Below, in pieces: positions 25,577-31,912 of a DNA stretch of 64,000 nucleotides. The DNA is taken from positions 124,001 through 188,000 of the forward strand of contig JAIBBZ010000006.1 of NCBI GenBank assembly GCA_019694435.1, given 5' to 3'. Within the stretch, counting starts at the first letter, position 1; the number at the start of each line of letters is the position of its first letter. The notes under the pieces are model-generated. The model worked only from the letters and a program-made list of their open reading frames with translations, did no database searches and was not told the origin of the DNA. Source of the DNA: Pirellulales bacterium (GTDB lineage: Bacteria; Planctomycetota; Planctomycetia; Pirellulales; JAEUIK01). The position numbers and the translations under genes were made by a program.

Positions 25577-26838
25577 TGCGGCCGATGGCTACCAGCGACG
25601 CGATGCGCAACGATGGGCCGCTCGATCCGCTCGAATGGCTCGATGAACAGCTCAGCGATTGGCGCGCCGCGGGCCTTGAGCGACGTCTGCGCACCGTTGA
25701 ACGCATCGCGCCCGGCTGGATTGAATGGGCCGGCCAGCGTCTGCTCGACTTCGGCTCGAACGACTATCTCGGGCTGGCGCTCGACCCGCGTCTGGTGGCC
25801 GCGACGGTCGAATTGCCGCAAGCCGGGGCCGGGGCCGCGGCCAGCGCGCTGGTCGCAGGACACAGCGCAGCGTGCGCCGACCTCGAAGCGCGGTTGGCCG
25901 CCTTCGAAGGCTGCGAGGCGGCCTTGGTCTTCGCCTCCGGCTATGCGGCCAACGTGAGCACTATTCCCGCGCTCGTCGGCCGTGGCGACGCCGTGTTCAG
26001 CGACGAGTTGAATCATGCCAGCCTGATCGACGGCTGCCGGCTTTCGCGGGCCGACGTGCAGGTCTACCCCCATCGCGACGTGGGCGCGCTCGCCGCGGCG
26101 CTCCAGCAAAGCCGCGCTCGCCGCAAACTGATCGTCACCGACGGCCTGTTCAGCATGGACGGCGACCTGGCGCCCCTGGTCGAATTGGCCGCGTTGCGGC
26201 AGCAATTCGGCGCCATGCTGTTGGTCGACGAGGCGCATGCGACGGGCATCTTCGGCACGCAGGGCCGCGGCGCGGCCGAACACTGCGGCGTCGAATCGCA
26301 GGTCGACATCCGCATCGGCACGCTGAGCAAGGCCCTCGGCACGCTCGGCGGCGTTGTCGTCGGGCGACAGAAACTCGTCGACTGGCTGGTTCAGCGCGCC
26401 CGAGGCTACGTGTTTTCGACCGCGTTGCCGCCGAGTTTGTGCCGCGCGGCAATGACCGCGCTCGACGTGGTCCATCACGAGCCGCACCGCCGCAACGAAT
26501 TGCTGCGCACGGCGGCGTTTGTGCGCGAGGCGCTGCATGCGCAAGGTTGGAACCTCGGACCAACTCAGAGCCAGATCGTGCCGCTGGTCGTCGGCAGCGC
26601 CGAAGTGGCCCTGGCTTTGTCGAGCGAATTGCAGCGACGCGGTTTGTTCGTCCCCGCGATCCGTCCGCCATCGGTGCCCGAAGGCCAGGCACGGCTGCGC
26701 ATCAGCCTCAGTTGGGCCCACGACGCCGCGGCGATCGAGCGGCTGGTCGAGAGCTGCGCCGAATTGCAGCGCAGCCAGCCCGGCCAAGCCGCTCGGGGTG
26801 AAGCTTCACGCGCGGCCGCCGGGCCGGTGCATGCGTGA
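25576..26838 (+). CDS. bioF: 8-amino-7-oxononanoate synthase-like alpha-oxoamine synthase
   Basis: A 420-residue pyridoxal-phosphate enzyme that condenses an amino acid with an acyl-CoA; the closest pattern is BioF (alanine plus pimeloyl thioester, biotin pathway). Seen are LLDFGSNDYLGLALDPR at 56-72, GHSAACADLEARLAAFEG, DELNHASLIDGCRLSRA at 143-159, the Asp218-Glu-Ala-His221 cofactor motif, and the PLP lysine Lys252 in TLSKALGTLGG. Family members include 2-amino-3-ketobutyrate CoA ligase, so substrate is not certain. A 40-residue N-terminal extension and an Ala-rich tail are present. The ATG at 25576 overlaps the EVE stop by one base; ATGs at 25585 and 25603 are alternatives. No other biotin genes are nearby. 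Confidence 0.88.
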   Translation: MRPMATSDAMRNDGPLDPLEWLDEQLSDWRAAGLERRLRTVERIAPGWIEWAGQRLLDFGSNDYLGLALDPRLVAATVELPQAGAGAAASALVAGHSAACADLEARLAAFEGCEAALVFASGYAANVSTIPALVGRGDAVFSDELNHASLIDGCRLSRADVQVYPHRDVGALAAALQQSRARRKLIVTDGLFSMDGDLAPLVELAALRQQFGAMLLVDEAHATGIFGTQGRGAAEHCGVESQVDIRIGTLSKALGTLGGVVVGRQKLVDWLVQRARGYVFSTALPPSLCRAAMTALDVVHHEPHRRNELLRTAAFVREALHAQGWNLGPTQSQIVPLVVGSAEVALALSSELQRRGLFVPAIRPPSVPEGQARLRISLSWAHDAAAIERLVESCAELQRSQPGQAARGEASRAAAGPVHA

Positions 26839-26846
26839 ACGGAGCA

Positions 26847-26864
26847 GCGAACGGCGCCGTTCGC
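26847..26864. terminator. 18-bp perfect palindrome after the bioF-like gene
   Basis: GCGAACGGCGCCGTTCGC at 26847-26864 is a perfect palindrome beginning eight bases after the stop codon. As RNA it forms a seven-pair stem with a GCGC loop. No T tract follows, so if it terminates transcription it does so weakly or with Rho. Confidence 0.4.
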
Positions 26865-27240
26865 AGAGTGTGGCCGTGTGCCAACGATGCGGCGACGTGG
26901 CGGCCGTGAAGGGCACCGGCTCGGCCGGGCGAGGCCTCGAGCGTCGCGGATTTTCGCAAGGGTTGTCGGATCGTCCCGTGGCGGCGTTGAGATGGGCCGC
27001 AAAGTTGCTATAGGTCAAGCGTAGCAACAACAATCGCCAAGAACGGATCGGCATAGAGCGTCTCACCCGGGTTCGAGAAACGCACGTCCACGACGGACCC
27101 TATCCCCTTACGTTAATCGGGCGCCTCGGACACGCCTAGAGATTTTTGTTTGGGTTCGATGACGCGCCGGCTGTCCGGCCCGGATCGAAACCTCCGCCGG
27201 CCCGTGATGTTCTCCACCGGAGCAAGAGCGGCCGCGCCGA
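26865..27240. other. Gene-free gap
   Basis: Between the bioF-like gene and the convergent TIGR03067 gene there are about 375 bases without a supported gene. A GGGTTCGAG at about 27070 superficially recalls a tRNA T-loop, but no flanking stems exist. I see no promoter or repeat of note. Confidence 0.5.
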
Positions 27241-27738
27241 TTAGCGTTCGGCAAGCGGATCGGCCGGCTGGGCGGCGGGTTCGGCGCTGGGGGATTTCGG
27301 CTTCGGACGTTCCCAGACCGACAGAATGAAGCCGTTGGCAGCCGCGTTGTCGAAGGTCGTCGGGCGGGGGCCGTTCGGATCTCCATGACAGCGAACCCAA
27401 CGCGAGCCCTCGAAGCGGTAGATCCCCCGCGTCACGCGGCCGTCGTCCCACCGCACGTCGAAGGCTGGCGGCTGCGCCAGCGGATGCAGCACCAACGTGT
27501 ATTCGTGCTTCACGTCGTCGCGGTCGGGCAGCCGCACGAGAATGCTGGCCCGATCGCCGTGAATCTCGAGCTTGCCTTTGGCCTGCTCGCCTTCCATGCG
27601 CATGGCCGCGTTTTCCAAGAGCACCAGTGACCAGGTGCCTTGAACGCGGCTGGCGTCCGACTGTTCGCTGCCGGCCAATGCAGGCACGACGGCCAACAGC
27701 GCACAACCTCCAACGCAGATCCAGCGACTGGCACGCAT
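27241..27738 (-). CDS. TIGR03067-family extracytoplasmic protein
   Basis: A 165-residue exported protein with a signal peptide (residues 1-25, CVGGCALLAVVPALAGS; the cysteine context could also be read as a lipoprotein signal, but weakly). The mature part follows the planctomycete TIGR03067 pattern: a VQGTWSLVLLENAAMRMEGEQ start, a strand-rich middle, and RGIYRFEGSRWVRCHGDPNGPRPTTF at the end. The family is restricted mainly to planctomycetes and has no known function; several copies per genome are usual. ATG 27738 directly precedes the signal. It follows the efflux operon by 136 bases on the same strand and could be a late member of it or independent. Confidence 0.82.
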   Translation of the reverse strand: MRASRWICVGGCALLAVVPALAGSEQSDASRVQGTWSLVLLENAAMRMEGEQAKGKLEIHGDRASILVRLPDRDDVKHEYTLVLHPLAQPPAFDVRWDDGRVTRGIYRFEGSRWVRCHGDPNGPRPTTFDNAAANGFILSVWERPKPKSPSAEPAAQPADPLAER

Positions 27739-27874
27739 GCAGCGGTTCGCCCTAGGGCGCCCCTCGGAGTGCGCTCGGCCGCCGGGATGGCTCCGTGCGG
27801 CAAGCGCGAATAGCGCAAATTTGGCACATGAGAATAACAAAAAAACGGCGGTGCGTCTGCTGCTAGCAGTTCCC

Positions 27875-29194
27875 TTATTCGTGTCGCAAGGCCTCGATCG
27901 GGTCCATCGCGGCGGCTCGAATCGCGGGATACAAGCCGAAAATCACGCCCACGCCGACCGAAATGCCGAACGCCAGTGGAATCGACCAGGTGACGATCAC
28001 CGGCGAAACGTCGCGCACCACCTCGGGCAGGTTGCGCACCACGTCGGGAAACGCGTCTTCGATCAGGCTCCGCAGACCGCGCGTCACCGGTCCGCAGACC
28101 AATCCGCCCAGGATTCCCGTCCCGCCGCCGACGATCGACAAGGCGATGGTCTCGGCCAGGAATTGCCGTGTGATGTCGCGGCGCTTGGCCCCCAGGGCGC
28201 GACGAATGCCGATCTCGCGCGTCCGCTCGGTGACCGTGGCCAGCATGATGTTCATGATGCCGATGCCGCCTACGACCAGCGAGATGGCCGCGATCAAGCC
28301 CATGAACACGATGAACATCAACCGCGTGCTGCGCGCCTGTTCGAGCAGTTCCAGGGGCACGACGATCGCGTAGTCCTCCATGCGATGGTTGAGCTGCAGC
28401 GTGCGCCGTACGACCTCGGCCGTGGCCAGCACCTGGTCGACGTCGGCCACGCGGAGCGTCACCTGGGTGACCTCGACGTGCTCGCCCTCGAACGAGCCGC
28501 TGCGCCGGGTGACGACTGTGTCGCCGATGCGGTTCCACAACGTCGAGATCGGGATATAGACGTCCGAGGCGAAATCCTGCGCCGCGAGCGAGCCGCCGAT
28601 ACCGGCCGTCGGCGTGCGCGACTTCATCACCCCGACCACGACATAGTAAGCGTCTTCGACGTGAATGGCCCGGCCGATCGGGTCTTCATACGGAAACAGC
28701 CGCTTGGCCACCTCGTGCGCCAGCACGCAAATGTTGCTCTTGTCCTGCACGTCGGCGCCGGCGATGAAGTGGCCCCGATCGACGATCAATTTCGTGACCT
28801 CGGCATACTCCGGCGTGCAGCCGACCAGCCGGCCGTCGACCAGCCGGTCCTGATGGCGGAATTGCCGGCGGATCTCGCGGATCGGCAGGGCCCGCTCGAT
28901 CGTCGGAATCGTCTGGCTCAGGCGCTCGTAGTCCTCGCGCGTGAGGCCATACGGCACCGGGCCACGGAAGCTGACCGTCGATTCGCTGGGCGGCTTGACC
29001 GACCGGACGATGATGTTGTCGGCGCCGAGCCCTTCGATCTGTTCCTGCGCCTTTTGGCTGATCCCTTCGCCGATGGCCAGTAGCCAGACGACGCTGGCCA
29101 CGCCGATAAAGATGCCCAGCACCGTCAGCAGCGACCGCAACGGGTGCAGCAGCAGGCTCTTGATGCCCAGGATCCAGGTGCGCAGCCACAACAT
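27875..29194 (-). CDS. MacB-like ABC transporter permease
   Basis: A 439-residue FtsX/MacB-family permease. A first membrane helix near residues 18-40 (LLTVLGIFIGVASVVWLLAIG) is followed by a large periplasmic core domain (MacB_PCD, about 45-280). Three C-terminal helices (about 295-320, 345-375, 400-425) carry the FtsX domain, with GGIGIMNIMLATVTERTREIGIRRALGAKRRDI as the hallmark coupling region. It is the membrane half of a MacB-type transporter; here the ATPase is a separate protein, encoded five bases upstream. MacB works with a periplasmic adaptor and TolC to export substrates from the periplasm, and both partners are encoded in the same operon. Confidence 0.95.
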   Translation of the reverse strand: MLWLRTWILGIKSLLLHPLRSLLTVLGIFIGVASVVWLLAIGEGISQKAQEQIEGLGADNIIVRSVKPPSESTVSFRGPVPYGLTREDYERLSQTIPTIERALPIREIRRQFRHQDRLVDGRLVGCTPEYAEVTKLIVDRGHFIAGADVQDKSNICVLAHEVAKRLFPYEDPIGRAIHVEDAYYVVVGVMKSRTPTAGIGGSLAAQDFASDVYIPISTLWNRIGDTVVTRRSGSFEGEHVEVTQVTLRVADVDQVLATAEVVRRTLQLNHRMEDYAIVVPLELLEQARSTRLMFIVFMGLIAAISLVVGGIGIMNIMLATVTERTREIGIRRALGAKRRDITRQFLAETIALSIVGGGTGILGGLVCGPVTRGLRSLIEDAFPDVVRNLPEVVRDVSPVIVTWSIPLAFGISVGVGVIFGLYPAIRAAAMDPIEALRHE

Positions 29195-29199
29195 CGCCG

Positions 29200-29883
29200 T
29201 TAGTTCCTGACGTCCGAGACGATGTTGCCGTCTTTGAGCCGCACCACGCGCTTCGCCCGCCGCGAGACGTCGTCTTCGTGGGTAACCATGATGATCGTCT
29301 TGCCCTCGGCGTTGAGCCCCGCGAGCAGGTCGAGAATCTCTTGCGTCGTCACCGAGTCGAGATTTCCCGTCGGTTCATCGGCCAGGATGAAGTACGGATC
29401 GTTGGCCAGGCTGCGGGCAATCGCCGCGCGCTGCTGCTGGCCGCCGGAGAGCTGTGCCGGCCGGTGATTCAACCGGTTTCCCAGCCCGACAATTTGCGCC
29501 AATTCGCGGCACCGGGCCCGCTGTTTCGAGGTCAGCCGCCCTTGGTAATACAGCGGCACCTCGATGTTTTCGATGACCGTCAACTGCGGAATCAGGTTGA
29601 ACGATTGAAACACGAAGCCGATCCGCTGGGCACGGACCTCGGAGAGCTGGTCGTCGCTCATGCGAGCCACGTCATCGTTGCCCAGGAAATACTGTCCACC
29701 GCTGGGCCGGTCGAGACAGCCCAGCAAGTTGAGCAGCGTCGACTTGCCCGAGCCCGAGGGGCCCATGATGGCGACGTAATCGCCCTCGGGCACGTCGAGA
29801 CTGACTCCGCGCAGGGCGTAGACCGTTTCGCCCGAGAGGCGATACTCCTTACGGATGTCGACGGTGCGCGCGGCGAAATTCAT
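29200..29883 (-). CDS. ABC transporter ATP-binding protein, LolD/MacB type
   Basis: A 227-residue nucleotide-binding subunit. Walker A is GPSGSGKST at 41-49, the Q loop is in FVFQSFNLIPQLT, the signature LSGGQ is at 145-149, Walker B FILADE at 165-170 and the H loop is in MVTHEDD. The SFNL and PTGNLDS context is typical of the LolD/MacB/FtsE subfamily, whose members act mechanically on periplasmic substrates rather than as ordinary importers. It lies five bases before the permease gene and 38 bases after the adaptor gene, all on one strand, so it forms a complete export pump with them. Confidence 0.96.
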   Translation of the reverse strand: MNFAARTVDIRKEYRLSGETVYALRGVSLDVPEGDYVAIMGPSGSGKSTLLNLLGCLDRPSGGQYFLGNDDVARMSDDQLSEVRAQRIGFVFQSFNLIPQLTVIENIEVPLYYQGRLTSKQRARCRELAQIVGLGNRLNHRPAQLSGGQQQRAAIARSLANDPYFILADEPTGNLDSVTTQEILDLLAGLNAEGKTIIMVTHEDDVSRRAKRVVRLKDGNIVSDVRN

Positions 29884-29921
29884 CGAGACGATTGCGCGAC
29901 CAGGAGTCGCGGGCCAAGGAC

Positions 29922-31760
29922 CTACGAGCCGGATTGACCGCCTTCGCCCGCCTCGGCGGGCGGTTCGCCGTCGGCGGCCTTCTTCTTGGCCGCGGCCGCC
30001 ATCCGCTCCTTGAGCTTGGTCATGGCCGCGATCATTTCCTCGCGGTCGACGAAGCCGTCCTTGTTGGCGTCGGTCTGATCGAAGTTGGCCTTGCCGCGCT
30101 CAGGCATTTCGTCCTTGCTCAGTCGGCCGTCGCTGTCCTTGTCCATCGTGGGGAACATCATGTCGACCATCGCCGCTGGCTCCATGTCTGCCATCTGGCC
30201 CATCCCGCCGGCCCCGCCGGAGCCCCCGCGTTTGTTCCCACGCTCGCGCTTGGCATCGCCGCCGGCCGTCGCATCGGCGGCCACCGCCCCCGCGGGCCGC
30301 GCAGACTTCGGATCGAGCTTCGGCAGCTCGCGGACCTGTTCCGAGCTGGCCACCAACACCTCGGCCGGCAGTTGGACGTTGTCCAATTGCAGCGTCGGCT
30401 CCAGCAGCACCTCGTCTCCTTCTTTCAAACCGCCGCGAATCACGATGAACGTGTCGTTCGTCGAACCGATCTCGACCTGGCGGGCCTCGAGCTTTTCGCC
30501 GTTGCGTACGACCGTGAAGTGGGTGCCTCCCCGTTCGAACACGGTTTGCACCGGCACCTGGATCACGTCCTTGGCTTGTTCGACGTAGATCTTCACCTGG
30601 GCTGTCATGCCCGGTCGCAGTCCGACCGACGCGTCTTTGATCTCGACGTAGGCGCCGTATTCCTTGACCGCCGACGAGAACCAGTTGCCGGCCAACGGAT
30701 ACTCGTCCACCTTGCGGACCACGCCTTCCAACTGCTTTTCCGGCAAGGCATCGAGCTTCACCAGGGCGAACTGCCCGGCCTGCACGCGGTCGATGCGCGA
30801 CTCGTTGATCTTGGTTTTGACCTGCATTCGCGCCGGATCGGGCAGTCGGATCACCACCTGGCGCTCGCGGACGACGGCGCCTTCCTGGACGATGAACTCG
30901 CTGTTGTTGTTGCGACCTTCCGATTGGTTGGCATAGACGACCTGGCCCGCGGCCGGGGCCGTGACCACGCACTTGGCGATCTGGTCCTTGATCAGTTGCA
31001 GCTTCTCTTCATCGAGCTTCAGCACTTCCTGGTCGGCCTGCAGCTTGGCATCGGCGATCTTGATGTCGGCCTGCAACTGGCGCAGCATCTTCTCTCGGGT
31101 GAACCGCCGCAGGACGTCGAGCTTCGTGCTGGCGATCTCGAGCGTCTTGCGGGCCTTCTCGACCGCAAAGCGATCGGCGTCGAGCTGCAATTGCGTGATG
31201 TAGCCCTTGGCGGCCAGCTTTTCGCTGAACCGGGCATAGTCCTCGGCGCGCCGCAAGTCTTCCTGCGCGATGAAGATGTCGCCTTCGAGCGTCTTTTCTT
31301 CTTGCTTGAACGTGCCTTCGAGGTATTCCCTCTCGGCGATCGTGGCCGTATCCAAGGTGTTCTGCGACGAGATCACCGTCGACAGGCTGGTGTTGACCTT
31401 GATCTGCTGCTGGTTGAGCTCGTTCTCGAGGCTCGATGCATCGAAACGAATGAGGAAGTCGCCCTGGGCCACGTGCGTGCCCTCGGGCACGATCTCGATG
31501 ATCGCCACACCCGAGCCGGAGCCGCGCGATTGGACCTCGCAACGGACCTCGACGTTACTTGAGCTTTCCAGCTCACCCTGCTCGGTGACGGTGTTGGTAA
31601 ACACACCCTTGGCCACCTTGTGAACCAAGGGTCCGGCCTTCTTTTCCGAGAGCGAGCCCCAGGGCACCAGCCAAGCGGCGGCCAACGGAACACCGACCAG
31701 GACCGACAACCCGATCAGGGTGCCGACCCAAGAGAGACCGCGGCGGTTGGCAACTGGCAT
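29922..31760 (-). CDS. HlyD/MacA-like periplasmic adaptor with C-terminal EF-hand pair
   Basis: A 612-residue membrane-fusion protein. A single helix at about 12-33 anchors it. Then come the lipoyl/barrel-sandwich half (NVEVRCEVQSRGSGSGVAIIEIVPEGTHV), a long alpha-helical hairpin (about 95-255), the second lipoyl half (TAPAAGQVVYANQ) and the beta-barrel and membrane-proximal domains to about residue 480. The C-terminus is unusual: a Gly/Arg linker with a GGSGGAGG run, followed by two calcium-binding EF-hand loops at 540-551 (DKDSDGRLSKDE) and 564-575 (DANKDGFVDREE), both with canonical Asp/Glu ligands, then a basic helix. Standard MacA is about 370-400 residues. EF-hands suggest calcium sensing or calcium-dependent assembly in the periplasm. 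It sits between the TolC-like and ATPase genes. Confidence 0.93.
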   Translation of the reverse strand: MPVANRRGLSWVGTLIGLSVLVGVPLAAAWLVPWGSLSEKKAGPLVHKVAKGVFTNTVTEQGELESSSNVEVRCEVQSRGSGSGVAIIEIVPEGTHVAQGDFLIRFDASSLENELNQQQIKVNTSLSTVISSQNTLDTATIAEREYLEGTFKQEEKTLEGDIFIAQEDLRRAEDYARFSEKLAAKGYITQLQLDADRFAVEKARKTLEIASTKLDVLRRFTREKMLRQLQADIKIADAKLQADQEVLKLDEEKLQLIKDQIAKCVVTAPAAGQVVYANQSEGRNNNSEFIVQEGAVVRERQVVIRLPDPARMQVKTKINESRIDRVQAGQFALVKLDALPEKQLEGVVRKVDEYPLAGNWFSSAVKEYGAYVEIKDASVGLRPGMTAQVKIYVEQAKDVIQVPVQTVFERGGTHFTVVRNGEKLEARQVEIGSTNDTFIVIRGGLKEGDEVLLEPTLQLDNVQLPAEVLVASSEQVRELPKLDPKSARPAGAVAADATAGGDAKRERGNKRGGSGGAGGMGQMADMEPAAMVDMMFPTMDKDSDGRLSKDEMPERGKANFDQTDANKDGFVDREEMIAAMTKLKERMAAAAKKKAADGEPPAEAGEGGQSGS

Positions 31761-31912
31761 AGCACGTCCTCGCAGAAGGCAGGGCCTCGCACGAGCGACG
31801 GGGCCCCCTCAGACTCCTCGCGGAGAGAACCCTGAGACCCCTCGTGGAGAGAACTTCGTGGCGAGAAACAACGGGCGGGCGGTTGCTGGCTAGCAACGAA
31901 AGCCCATTAATC

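Noticed and set aside
27060-27090. tRNA-like GGGTTCGAG
   Set aside because: No acceptor or T-stem pairing surrounds it, and no D or anticodon arm can be drawn.
27839-27869. Minus-strand T7 tract with CTGCTAGCAG palindrome after the MacB-like permease
   Set aside because: The palindrome is only a four-pair stem and is separated from the T tract by about 14 bases, so it is not a convincing intrinsic terminator.
29892-31562. 556-codon plus-strand open frame
   Set aside because: Antisense to the HlyD-like adaptor, with repetitive Leu/Asp/His shadow composition and no recognisable domain.
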